Of a DNA stretch of 21,384 nt, positions 8,551-16,282 are shown in pieces. A program made the position numbers and the translations under genes. Where the stretch lies: NCBI GenBank assembly GCA_040003255.1, contig JBDUCV010000040.1, positions 1 through 21,384 of the forward strand, in the 5' to 3' direction. How positions within the stretch are numbered: position 1 is the first letter of the stretch; every line of letters begins with the position of its first letter. This DNA is from JBDUCV01 sp040003255 (GTDB lineage Bacteria; Actinomycetota; Actinomycetes; Mycobacteriales; Jatrophihabitantaceae). The notes below the pieces were generated by a model, which ran no database searches, was not told the origin of the DNA, and saw nothing but the letters and a program-made list of their open reading frames with translations.

Positions 8551-10047
8551 ATGAGGACCATCCAGCATTGGATCAACGGCGGCACCACCGCAGGCTCGTC
8601 GACGCGTACCGCCCCGGTCTGGAATCCCGCGACCGGTGAGCGACAGGCGCAAGTGCTGCTCGCCGAGCCGGCCGACGTTGATCTGGCCGTCCAGGCCGCC
8701 GGCAAGGCGTGCGACGACTGGCGCGAGGCGTCGCTGTCGCGCCGGACGTCGGTGCTCTTCGCGTTTCGCCAGCTGATGTTCGACCACCTCGACGAGCTGG
8801 CCACCATCGTCAGTGACGAACACGGCAAGGTTCTCTCCGATGCCCGAGGGGAAGCGCAGCGCGGCATGGAGGTCGTCGAGTTCGCCTGCGGAATTCCGCA
8901 GCTGCTCAAGGGTGAGTACTCCGATCAGGTTTCCGCGGGCGTCGACTCGTACTCATTCCGCCAGCCGCTTGGGGTCGTCGCGGGTATCACCCCGTTCAAC
9001 TTCCCCGCGATGGTGCCCGCGTGGATGTACCCGGTTGCGATCGCTTGCGGCAACACCTTTGTGCTCAAGCCCAGCGAACGCGATCCGTCCGCGTCAATGC
9101 TCATCGCTCAGCTGTGGGCGCAGGCCGGCCTGCCCGACGGGGTGTTCAACGTCGTGCACGGCGACAAGGTCGCGGTCGACGCGATCCTGGATTCGCCACA
9201 GGTCGCCGCCGTGTCGTTCGTCGGATCGACCCCGATCGCGCGCTACATCCACGAGCGGGCGATCGCAGCCGGCAAGCGGGTGCAAGCACTCGGCGGAGCA
9301 AAGAACCATGCGGTCGTCCTCCCGGACGCCGACCTGGAGTTCGCGGGGAGCCACCTCACCGCGGCTGCCTTCGGATCAGCCGGCCAGCGATGTATGGCGA
9401 TCTCCGCTGCCGTCGCGGTGGGTGCTACGGGTGATCCGCTCATCGAGGTCTTGCGGCAAAAGGCCGGGACCGTGCGGGTCGGCCCGGGTCGCGATCCAGC
9501 CAGCGAGATGGGACCGGTCGTCACTCGAGAAGCCCGCGACCGGATCGCCGGTTACATCGCCTCGGGGGAGCAGCAAGGCGCGACCCTCGTCGTGGATGGT
9601 CGCGGACTTGTCGTCGACGGCAGCGAGGACGGCTTCTTCGTCGGTCCCACTGTCCTCGACCATGTCACTTCGGAGATGGACGCGTATCGCGACGAGATCT
9701 TCGGGCCGGTGCTCGTGGTGCTGCGCGTCGACACGCTCGACGACGCCATCGCGCTGATCAACGCCAACCCGTATGGCAACGGCACCGCCATTTTCACCGC
9801 CAGCGGCGAATCCGCCCGTCGCTTTCAACGCGAGGTCACCGTCGGGATGATTGGCATCAACGTGCCGATCCCCGTGCCGATGGCCTATCACTCCTTCGGT
9901 GGCTGGAAGGATTCTCTGTTCGGTGATTCGCACATCCACGGACTGGAGGGGGTCCGGTTCTACACCAGGGCGAAGGTGGTCACCGCGCGCTGGCCGCATG
10001 TCGAACATCCGGTGGCCGCGAGCTACCACTTCCCGACCGCCAACTAG
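8551..10047 (+). CDS. mmsA: CoA-acylating methylmalonate/malonate-semialdehyde dehydrogenase (MmsA/IolA)
   Basis: This 498-residue aldehyde dehydrogenase oxidises malonate semialdehyde to acetyl-CoA and CO2 with NAD and CoA, the end of inositol breakdown; the same family serves valine breakdown. The cofactor-binding PFNFPAMVP begins at residue 148. The catalytic Cys281 lies in GSAGQRCMAIS, and EIFGPVL comes near the C-terminal third. The C-terminus, with SFGGWKDSLFGD and FYTRAKVVTARW, is typical of MmsA. AAGGA 7 bases before ATG 8551 supports the start, 10 bp after iolD. Its place between iolD and the importer favours the inositol role. Confidence 0.94.
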   Translation: MRTIQHWINGGTTAGSSTRTAPVWNPATGERQAQVLLAEPADVDLAVQAAGKACDDWREASLSRRTSVLFAFRQLMFDHLDELATIVSDEHGKVLSDARGEAQRGMEVVEFACGIPQLLKGEYSDQVSAGVDSYSFRQPLGVVAGITPFNFPAMVPAWMYPVAIACGNTFVLKPSERDPSASMLIAQLWAQAGLPDGVFNVVHGDKVAVDAILDSPQVAAVSFVGSTPIARYIHERAIAAGKRVQALGGAKNHAVVLPDADLEFAGSHLTAAAFGSAGQRCMAISAAVAVGATGDPLIEVLRQKAGTVRVGPGRDPASEMGPVVTREARDRIAGYIASGEQQGATLVVDGRGLVVDGSEDGFFVGPTVLDHVTSEMDAYRDEIFGPVLVVLRVDTLDDAIALINANPYGNGTAIFTASGESARRFQREVTVGMIGINVPIPVPMAYHSFGGWKDSLFGDSHIHGLEGVRFYTRAKVVTARWPHVEHPVAASYHFPTAN

Positions 10048-10082
10048 ATGGCGGCACACATCCCGTCAGAAGGGGGAACGCG

Positions 10083-11066
10083 ATGAATCGTCGGAACCGG
10101 ACGTGGCTAGGTGTCCTGCTAGGAGTGGTGCTGCTGCTGTCGGCGTGCAGCAGCAGCAATGCGGTCAACAGGGTTCACAACAAGGGCGGCGGCGGCAAGG
10201 GCGGCTACGGCTACAAGATCGCCGTCGTGACGCACGGCGGCGCCGGCGACTCCTTCTGGAGCATCGTCAAAGCCGGTGCGCAGCAAGCCGGCAAGGACAT
10301 GGGGGTGTCGATCGACTACCAGAGCAGTGGTGACCCCAAGGCCCAGGCGTCGCTCATCGACGCCGCGTTGAACCAGAAGCCCGACGGCCTGGTGGTATCC
10401 ATGGCCAACCCCGAAGCGCTCAAGACGGCGGTGGAGAACGCGGTCAAGGGCGGTGTCCCGGTGATCACAATCAATGCCGGCGAGGCGGAGTCGAAAAGCT
10501 ACGGGGCGCTGACCCACATCGGGTCGGACGAGAGCGTGGCGGGTCAGGCAGTCGGCACGCAGCTCAAAGCAGAGGGGGTCAAGAACGTCCTTTGTGTAGT
10601 CCAAGAGGCCGGCAACGTGGCGCTCGAGCAGCGCTGCGCCGGTGTCAAGGCCACGCTCGGCGGCACGGTGACCAACCTTCAGGTCGACAACAACGCGCTG
10701 CCCGCCGCACAGGCGACGATCAAGGCAAAGCTGCAGAGCGACAAGGCCATCGACGGTGTCGTCACCCTAGGCGCGCAGGTCGCGTCGGTAGCCGAGGGCG
10801 CGATCAGCGACTCGGGTTCGTCGGCCAAGTTGGCGACGTTCGACCTCAACGCCGATGTAGCGAAGGCGGTCAAGGACGGCAAGATCGCGTTCGCGGTCGA
10901 CCAGCAGCCCTTCCTACAAGGCTATCTGGCGGTCGTGATGCTCACCCAGTACAAGTCCAACCTGAACGTGCTGGGCGGCGGCCAGCCCGTGCTCACCGGC
11001 CCGAATCTGATCACCAAGGCCAACGCCGATCAGGTCATCAAGCTGGCGCAAGGTGGCACCCGATGA
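10083..11066 (+). CDS. Sugar ABC transporter substrate-binding lipoprotein
   Basis: This 327-residue periplasmic-binding-protein type 1 (ribose/inositol class) is anchored outside the membrane as a lipoprotein. The signal peptide ends in the lipobox LLLSAC with Cys22 and is followed by a Gly/Lys-rich linker. The mature domain starts YKIAVVTHGGAGDSFWSIVKAGAQ, with PDGLVVSMANPEAL and GVPVITINAG as in RbsB-like proteins. GAAGGGGGA lies just upstream of ATG 10083. The setting among iol genes suggests that inositol or an inositol derivative is the ligand; the sequence alone does not prove it. The stop overlaps the permease start (ATGA). Confidence 0.93.
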   Translation: MNRRNRTWLGVLLGVVLLLSACSSSNAVNRVHNKGGGGKGGYGYKIAVVTHGGAGDSFWSIVKAGAQQAGKDMGVSIDYQSSGDPKAQASLIDAALNQKPDGLVVSMANPEALKTAVENAVKGGVPVITINAGEAESKSYGALTHIGSDESVAGQAVGTQLKAEGVKNVLCVVQEAGNVALEQRCAGVKATLGGTVTNLQVDNNALPAAQATIKAKLQSDKAIDGVVTLGAQVASVAEGAISDSGSSAKLATFDLNADVAKAVKDGKIAFAVDQQPFLQGYLAVVMLTQYKSNLNVLGGGQPVLTGPNLITKANADQVIKLAQGGTR

Positions 11067-12103
11067 CCGCAACAGTGGCCGCGGCGACAGACGAACGGGT
11101 CGCGCACATCGGCGTCCTGCGTCGGCTGCTGCTCAAACCGGAGTTCGGCGCGCTCGTCGGCGCGATCGTCATCCTTGTCTTCTTCGCCTTCCAGTCCGAC
11201 GTCTTCCGTTCCTCGAACGGCGCCGCCAACTGGCTGGATGTGTCATCGACGATCGGTATCATGGCAGTGCCGGTGGCCATGCTGATGATCGGCGGTCACT
11301 TCGACCTGTCGGCGGGTGTGCAAACCGGCACGGCTGGCCTGGCGACCGGCATCACCACAACGTACTGGGGCCTCAACCTGTACGCGTCGTTGACCGTCTC
11401 GTTGCTGCTCATGCTGGCAATCGGCTTCGTCAACGGCTACCTGGTCACCCGCACCGGGCTGCCGAGTTTCATCATCACCCTCGGCATGTTCCTCGGCCTG
11501 CAGGGCCTGAACCTCGGCGTGACCAAGCAGGTAACCAACACCGTGCAGGTCAGCAACCTTGACCTCGTGCCGGGCTACGAGCCGCTTCGCAAGGTTTTCG
11601 GCAGCACGATCTCCATCGGCGGCACGAAGTTCCAGATCGCGATCCTGTGGTGGATCCTCTTCACGGCCATCGGGGCCTACGTGTTGTTGAAGACCCGGTT
11701 CGGCAACTGGATCTTCGCCACCGGCGGTGAGGCCAACGCCAGCAAGAACGTCGGCGTCCCGACGGGCCGGACCTCGATCATCCTGTTCATGATCACGTCG
11801 GCGGCGGCGTGGTTTGTGGGCAACACCCAGATCGTTCGCTTCGGCACGATCCAGGCGCAGACCGGCATCGGCCAAGAACTGATCTTCATCGTCGCCGCCG
11901 TCATTGGTGGATGTCTGCTCACCGGTGGCTACGGCTCCGCCGTCGGCGCGTCCCTTGGCGCGTTGATCTTCGGGATGACCCAGGTGGGCATCGTCAACGC
12001 AGGCTGGAACTCCGACTGGTTCAAGCTGTTCGTCGGCGTCATGCTCCTGCTCGCCGTGCTCGCCAATCAGTTCGTCCGTCGTTACGCCGAGCAGAAGAGG
12101 TAG
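11063..12103 (+). CDS. Sugar ABC transporter permease (RbsC/FrcC type)
   Basis: This 346-residue integral membrane protein of the BPD_transp_2 type has about nine or ten hydrophobic segments, the first at about 30-47 (GALVGAIVILVFFAFQ). The family hallmark follows the second segment: AMLMIGGHFDLSAGVQTG, corresponding to the GGIDLSVG motif, with His in place of the usual Ile. GLPSFIITLGMFLGLQGL and the coupling-loop region GVPTGRTSIILFM are also typical. It would form a homodimeric channel with the adjacent ATPase. It overlaps the binding-protein gene by 4 bp and ends 4 bp before the ATPase gene. Confidence 0.94.
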   Translation: MTATVAAATDERVAHIGVLRRLLLKPEFGALVGAIVILVFFAFQSDVFRSSNGAANWLDVSSTIGIMAVPVAMLMIGGHFDLSAGVQTGTAGLATGITTTYWGLNLYASLTVSLLLMLAIGFVNGYLVTRTGLPSFIITLGMFLGLQGLNLGVTKQVTNTVQVSNLDLVPGYEPLRKVFGSTISIGGTKFQIAILWWILFTAIGAYVLLKTRFGNWIFATGGEANASKNVGVPTGRTSIILFMITSAAAWFVGNTQIVRFGTIQAQTGIGQELIFIVAAVIGGCLLTGGYGSAVGASLGALIFGMTQVGIVNAGWNSDWFKLFVGVMLLLAVLANQFVRRYAEQKR

Positions 12104-12107
12104 CCCG

Positions 12108-12998
12108 ATGAGCACACCCGATGTGACCGAGGTTCGCGAGGTCGTCGACGACGCCGAAGGCGCGCCGCTGCTCGAGATTCGCGACGTCACGAAGACCTTC
12201 GGCAGCGTCATCTCGCTGTTCGAGATCTCGACCAACGTGCGCGCCGGCCAGGTGACCTGTGTGCTCGGCGACAACGGCGCCGGCAAGTCGACATTGATCA
12301 AGCTGCTCGCCGGAGTGCATCACCCCGACAGCGGGCAGTTGTTGATCGACGGCAAGCCGGTATCGCTGAGCTCCCCGCGCGACGCACTCGATGCTGGTAT
12401 CGCAACGGTGTACCAGGATCTCGCGATGGTGCCGCTGATGGCGATCTGGCGGAACTTCTTCCTCGGCTCGGAGCCGACGAAGGGTTGGGGGCTGTTCAAG
12501 CGATTCGACGCCGAGACTGCCAAGCGGGTCACCCGCAAGGAAATGGGCGACATGGGCATCGACATCCGCGACACCGACCAACCGGTCGGCACCCTGTCCG
12601 GCGGTGAGCGGCAGTCGGTCGCGATCGCGCGGGCCGTGTACTTCGGGGCGCGGCTGCTCATCCTCGACGAGCCCACCTCGGCACTCGGCGTCAAGCAGGC
12701 GGGCGTGGTCCTCAAGTACATCATCCAAGCCCGCGACCGTGGGCTCGGCGTCATCTTCATCACCCACAACCCCCATCACGCCTACCCCGTCGGCGACCGA
12801 TTCCTGCTGCTCAAGCGCGGCCGCAGCCTCGGTGACTTTGCGAAGTCGGAGATTTCGCTTGCCGAGCTCACCCGGCTGATGGCAGGTGGCGCCGAACTCG
12901 AGGCGCTGGCGCATGAACTCGAACGCGACGACACCGACGACGGGCACACCGGCGCAGTGGGGCGCGAGCTGCTCGAGGACACTGAAACCCTCAGCTGA
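12108..12998 (+). CDS. Sugar ABC transporter ATP-binding protein, single nucleotide-binding domain
   Basis: This 296-residue importer ATPase has Walker A GDNGAGKST (54-62), a Q-loop at VYQDLA, signature LSGGERQS (163-170), Walker B LLILDEPTSALG (Asp187, Glu188) and an H-loop His in FITHN. Ribose- and inositol-type systems often use a fused double ATPase of about 500 residues (RbsA). This one is single and FrcA-like, so two copies should pair. The last 35 or so residues are acidic (ELERDDTDD) with no known role. AGAAGAGG at the end of the permease gene provides the ribosome binding site. Confidence 0.94.
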   Translation: MSTPDVTEVREVVDDAEGAPLLEIRDVTKTFGSVISLFEISTNVRAGQVTCVLGDNGAGKSTLIKLLAGVHHPDSGQLLIDGKPVSLSSPRDALDAGIATVYQDLAMVPLMAIWRNFFLGSEPTKGWGLFKRFDAETAKRVTRKEMGDMGIDIRDTDQPVGTLSGGERQSVAIARAVYFGARLLILDEPTSALGVKQAGVVLKYIIQARDRGLGVIFITHNPHHAYPVGDRFLLLKRGRSLGDFAKSEISLAELTRLMAGGAELEALAHELERDDTDDGHTGAVGRELLEDTETLS

Positions 12999-13024
12999 CC
13001 GGCCGGCCTTCGGACGCGGACGGC

Positions 13025-13030
13025 AGGAGG
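13025..13030 (+). promoter_or_regulatory. Strong ribosome binding site of the IolE-like gene
   Basis: A perfect AGGAGG lies 6 bases before ATG 13037 and fixes that start within a 38-bp gap that also holds a CCGGCCGG palindrome. Confidence 0.8.
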
Positions 13031-13036
13031 ACGAAC

Positions 13037-13933
13037 ATGGACGCCGTGGTGTCCGATCGAATCGGCGGAGCCCCGATCTCGTGGGGGGTGTGCGAAGCCC
13101 CTCATTGGGGTTACCAGCTGCCGCCCGATCGGGTGCTTGCCGAAATGCGCCTGCTCGGGCTCCGGGCGACCGAACTCGGTCCGACCGGATACCTGGGAGC
13201 CACCCCGGATGACGTCCGGTCCCGACTGGACGCGCACGGGCTGCGGCTCATCGGCGGCTTTCTGCCGATCACGATGCATGTCGACGCCCAGGCCGACCTT
13301 GGTGCCGCCGACGACGCAATGCGCACGCTCGCGGCAGGCGGCGCAGAGCTGGTCGTTCTCGCCGCGCAGTCCACCGACGGTAGCTACGACCGCAAGATCG
13401 CACTCGGCGAAAGGGAGTGGACCGCTCTGGTCGCGAACCTCGACCGATTGCGAGACCTGGCGCGGCGACACGGCCTGACCGCCACGCTGCACCCGCACGT
13501 CGGCACCGCCATCGAGGGCCGGCCCAGTGTGCTGCGGCTGATCGAGGCGAGCGATATTCCGATCTGCCTCGACACCGGGCACCTGGTGATCGGCGGGATG
13601 GAGCCGCTCGAGCTGCTCGACGTGGCCGCCGATCGGATCGCCCACGTGCATCTCAAGGATGTGCGTACCGCGGTGGCGTCGACCATGTCCGCCGGTGACG
13701 CCAGCTATATCGGCGCGGTGCGTGCGGGCCTCTATCCGCCGCTCGGAGACGGAGACCTGGACATCGCGGGCATCGTCCACGCGCTGGAAGCGGCCGGCTA
13801 CCGCGGCTGGTACGTGGTCGAACAGGACGCCGCCCTCTACGCCGAGCCCGAGCCGGACCACGGTCCGGTCCAGTACGTCGCCCGCAGCATCGCGTTCCTG
13901 ACGGACGCGGTCGCCTCGACCCGGTCGCGATGA
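13037..13933 (+). CDS. Sugar phosphate isomerase/epimerase family protein, probable IolE-type inosose dehydratase
   Basis: This 298-residue TIM-barrel protein of the AP-endonuclease-2 fold opens with GGAPISWGVCEAPHWG and RATELGPTGYLG, as in actinobacterial IolE-like enzymes. Likely metal ligands are Asp179 (CLDTGH), His205 (HVHLKD) and Glu262 (VVEQD), with a further ligand near LHPHVGTAIEG (150-160). In this cluster the expected reaction is dehydration of 2-keto-myo-inositol (inosose) to the trihydroxycyclohexanedione used by IolD. An inosose isomerase (IolI/IolH-like) cannot be excluded from sequence. The stop overlaps the next start by 4 bp. Confidence 0.85.
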   Translation: MDAVVSDRIGGAPISWGVCEAPHWGYQLPPDRVLAEMRLLGLRATELGPTGYLGATPDDVRSRLDAHGLRLIGGFLPITMHVDAQADLGAADDAMRTLAAGGAELVVLAAQSTDGSYDRKIALGEREWTALVANLDRLRDLARRHGLTATLHPHVGTAIEGRPSVLRLIEASDIPICLDTGHLVIGGMEPLELLDVAADRIAHVHLKDVRTAVASTMSAGDASYIGAVRAGLYPPLGDGDLDIAGIVHALEAAGYRGWYVVEQDAALYAEPEPDHGPVQYVARSIAFLTDAVASTRSR

Positions 13934-15105
13934 TCACCCCTGCCACGTCGCGCCGGCCGATCGGCGTCGCGGTGGTCGGATTCGGGTGGATGGGCGAGGT
14001 GCACACCCGCGCATACTCGCGGGTGCTGCATCATTTCCCTGACCTGAGCCTTCGTCCGGAGCTGATCGTGGTAGCGGACGCCGATGCCGGCCGGGCGAGA
14101 TCAGCCGCGAGCCGCTACGGGTTCGCGCTGGCCACGGGCGAGTGGAGCACTGCGCTCGAAGATCCTCGGGTAGCCGCGGTCAGCGTGACGGCGCCCAACC
14201 ATCTGCACCGCCAGATAGCCGTCGCGGTCGCGCGAGCCGGCAAGCATCTGTGGATCGAGAAGCCGGTGGGGCTGGGTGTCGACGACGCAGCGGCGATCGC
14301 GGCGGCCCTCGCCGATGCCGGTGTGCGCAGCGCGGTCGGCTTCAACTACCGCAACGCGCCGGCCGTCCAGCTGGCCCGCACCCTGATCTCGTCCGGCGAG
14401 CTCGGCTCGGTCACCCACGGGCGGGTGCGGTTGTTCAGCGACTACGCCGCCGACCCCGACGGCGCCTTGTCGTGGCGCTTCGAACAGGCGCGCGGAGGTG
14501 ACGGCGTGCTCGGCGATCTCGCCTCGCACGGCGTCGACCTCGCCCGGCATCTACTGGGCGAGATCGACTCGGTCGTGGCGGACACCGCCACGTATATCCG
14601 ACAGCGCCCTCGGCCGTCCGGAACGACGAGTCACTTCGCCGTCGCAACGGGGGGGCCACTCGGCGACGTGGAGAACGAAGACTACGTCGGCTGCCTCATG
14701 CGGATGACCACTGGGGCCCGGGTTGTTCTGGAGGCCAGCCGGGTCAGCGTCGGCGAGCAATGCAACTATGGGCTCGAGGTGCATGGCACGCAGGGCATGC
14801 TGCGGTGGGACTTCCGGCAGATGGGCGAGCTCGAAGTCAGCACCGGTGAGCGTTACCAGGACCAGAGCCTGCGCCGGATCTACGCCGGCCCCGAGCACGG
14901 GAGCTACGCCGCGTTCCAGCCGGGTGCCGGGATCGCCATGGGCTACGACGACCTGAAGGTGATCGAGGCCGCCGAGTTCCTGCGCTCGATCGACGGACAT
15001 CCGTCGCTCGTTGCCACGATCGAAGATGCGCTGGCCAGTGCCCGGGTGCTGCAGGCAATGTCTCGATCGGTGCAGTCCGGTGGCTGGGAGAAGGCCGTGC
15101 CATGA
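13930..15105 (+). CDS. Gfo/Idh/MocA family NAD(P)-dependent oxidoreductase
   Basis: This 391-residue cytoplasmic dehydrogenase has an N-terminal Rossmann motif GFGWMGEVH (Gly17, Gly19, Gly22), the EKP signature (IEKPVG, Lys111) and an active-site segment GDLASHGVDLARHL. In that segment Asp196 and His200 match the Asp-x3-His of inositol dehydrogenase. It is longer than the IolG-like gene that follows. Possible substrates are another inositol isomer such as scyllo-inositol, or an inositol glycoside or ether. The start ATG overlaps the previous stop and has no good Shine-Dalgarno of its own, so translation is probably coupled. Confidence 0.92.
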   Translation: MITPATSRRPIGVAVVGFGWMGEVHTRAYSRVLHHFPDLSLRPELIVVADADAGRARSAASRYGFALATGEWSTALEDPRVAAVSVTAPNHLHRQIAVAVARAGKHLWIEKPVGLGVDDAAAIAAALADAGVRSAVGFNYRNAPAVQLARTLISSGELGSVTHGRVRLFSDYAADPDGALSWRFEQARGGDGVLGDLASHGVDLARHLLGEIDSVVADTATYIRQRPRPSGTTSHFAVATGGPLGDVENEDYVGCLMRMTTGARVVLEASRVSVGEQCNYGLEVHGTQGMLRWDFRQMGELEVSTGERYQDQSLRRIYAGPEHGSYAAFQPGAGIAMGYDDLKVIEAAEFLRSIDGHPSLVATIEDALASARVLQAMSRSVQSGGWEKAVP

Positions 15106-16103
15106 CGATCCGGGTCGGTGTGATCGGGACGGGAATCATGGGAGCCGACCACGCCCGGCTGCTCGGCGGCGTGATCCGAGGTGCCGCCGTCGGGTCGGTG
15201 TTCGACCTCGACGCCGATCGCGCCTCGGCGGTCGCGAGCCCGCTGGCTGCCACCGTCGCGATCGATCCCGGTTCGCTGATCGCCGACCCGGACATCGACG
15301 CGGTCCTCATCGCGTCGTCCGACGAGACGCATGAGCGGTTCGTCCTCGACTGCCTGTCCGAGGGCAAGCCGGTGCTGTGCGAGAAGCCGCTGACGCCGAC
15401 CGTCGAGGGATGCCGCCGGATCGTCGATGCCGAACGGGCAACGGGCCGGCGACTGGTCACCGTGGGATTCATGCGCCGGCACGACCCGGGCTACCTGGAG
15501 ATGAGAAGGGCCCTGCACGCGAAACGGATCGGGGCTGCGCTGCTGCTGCACTGCGTACACCGCAATCCCACCGGTCCGCCCGGGCAATCCACCGCCAGCC
15601 TGATCACGGGCTCCGCGATACACGAGATCGACCTCGCCCGCTGGCTGTTCGACGACGAGATCACCGCAGCGACCGTTCATGTCCCGCGACGCACGAGCCA
15701 GGCGAGCGGTGCCACCCAGGATCCGCTGTTCCTCGTCCTGCAGACCTCGCGTGGCGTGATCGTCGATGTCGAGGTGTTCGTCAACGCCGGCTACGGCTAC
15801 GACGTGCGAACCGAACTGGTCGGTGAGCAAGGGACGATCAGCGTGGACGCCGCGGCCCCGACAGTCCTGCGGCAAGACCAAGCCGCCAGCCGCGCGTTGG
15901 CACCGGACTGGCGGCCGCGATTTGCCGAGGCGTACCGGCGGGAGTTGCAGGACTGGGTGGACGCCCTCGCGGCCGGGCGCGATCCGCTCAGCGCCTCCGG
16001 CCGCGATGGCTACCTGGCGACCCTGGTGGCCCAAGCCGCCGTGGTGGCGCTAGAGACGGGTAACACGACGAAGGTCGAGATCCCCGCTAGTGGGGGCGGG
16101 TAA
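15102..16103 (+). CDS. iolG: Inositol 2-dehydrogenase-like protein (IolG), catalytic Asp replaced by Gly
   Basis: This 333-residue Gfo/Idh/MocA enzyme aligns along its length with Bacillus IolG as I remember it: GVIGTGIMGADHARLL, CEKPLTPT (Lys95), VGFMRRHDPGY, HCVHRNPTG, IHEIDLARWL and YGYDVRTELVGEQG. It should oxidise myo-inositol to 2-keto-myo-inositol with NAD. Of the catalytic Lys-Asp-His set, Lys95 and His174 are present, but the position of Bacillus Asp172 (DTLVHEID) is Gly170 here (GSAIHEID). GGGAGAAGG 8 bases upstream supports ATG 15102, which overlaps the previous stop. The last codons and the TAA lie in a tRNA-tail-like sequence. Confidence 0.88.
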   Translation: MTIRVGVIGTGIMGADHARLLGGVIRGAAVGSVFDLDADRASAVASPLAATVAIDPGSLIADPDIDAVLIASSDETHERFVLDCLSEGKPVLCEKPLTPTVEGCRRIVDAERATGRRLVTVGFMRRHDPGYLEMRRALHAKRIGAALLLHCVHRNPTGPPGQSTASLITGSAIHEIDLARWLFDDEITAATVHVPRRTSQASGATQDPLFLVLQTSRGVIVDVEVFVNAGYGYDVRTELVGEQGTISVDAAAPTVLRQDQAASRALAPDWRPRFAEAYRRELQDWVDALAAGRDPLSASGRDGYLATLVAQAAVVALETGNTTKVEIPASGGG

Positions 16104-16111
16104 TCGAACCC
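16098..16111 (-). other. tRNA T-arm-like fragment, possible tRNA remnant or att-like site
   Basis: On the minus strand this reads GGGTTCGATTACCC and is followed by GCCCCCA, closely matching the 3' end of the adjacent tRNA (GGGTTCGACTCCC then GGCCCCA). The T-stem is imperfect and no matching 5' acceptor strand is visible, so it is not a complete tRNA. It covers the stop codon of iolG. Confidence 0.45.
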
Positions 16112-16128
16112 GGATCTGGAGTATCCGG
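16110..16128 (+). terminator. Hairpin downstream of iolG, candidate terminator
   Basis: This is a perfect 6-bp inverted repeat, CCGGAT and ATCCGG, around a 7-base loop, 6 bases after the iolG stop. There is no U tract, as is common in high-GC actinobacteria. It could end the long plus-strand run, or it could be the anticodon arm of a decayed tRNA read from the other strand. Confidence 0.4.
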
Positions 16129-16161
16129 ACGCCAACTATTCAGCACGCCAGCGGTCTGATG

Positions 16162-16235
16162 TGGGGCCGGAGGGAGTCGAACCCTCACTGGCACGGACCT
16201 AAACCGTGTGCCTCTGCCTGTTGGGCTACGGCCCC
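16162..16235 (-). tRNA. tRNA with UAG anticodon (Leu), atypical short variable loop
   Basis: The 74-nt minus-strand gene folds into a cloverleaf. The acceptor GGGGCCG pairs perfectly with CGGCCCC, followed by discriminator A. The anticodon stem CACGG/CCGTG closes the loop TTTAGGT, giving anticodon TAG. The T-arm is GAGGG-TTCGACT-CCCTC. The D-arm pairs only GCC/GGC, with the loop keeping the GG pair, a pattern also seen in leucine tRNAs. The variable region is only five bases (CCAGT), whereas bacterial tRNA-Leu has a long variable arm. CCA is not encoded. It may be a non-canonical or pseudo tRNA. Confidence 0.85.
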
Positions 16236-16282
16236 GTGATGACGAGCCTACGAGGCGCCGGGTGCAGCTTGGCGAACTGATG

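Noticed and set aside
11243..12301. 352-codon minus-strand open frame across the permease
   Set aside because: It lies opposite a clear membrane permease and ATPase; composition is typical of an antisense shadow and no motif is seen.
12782..13861. 359-codon minus-strand open frame across the IolE-like gene
   Set aside because: It is the reverse-strand shadow of two recognised genes, with no domain or ribosome binding site.
14943..16034. 363-codon minus-strand open frame across iolG
   Set aside because: It is the shadow of two recognised oxidoreductase genes, without family resemblance.
16110..16128. Complete second tRNA gene beside the UAG tRNA
   Set aside because: T-arm-like and anticodon-arm-like pieces exist, but there is no variable loop between them, position 33 is not U, and no 5' acceptor strand pairs with the 3' tail.
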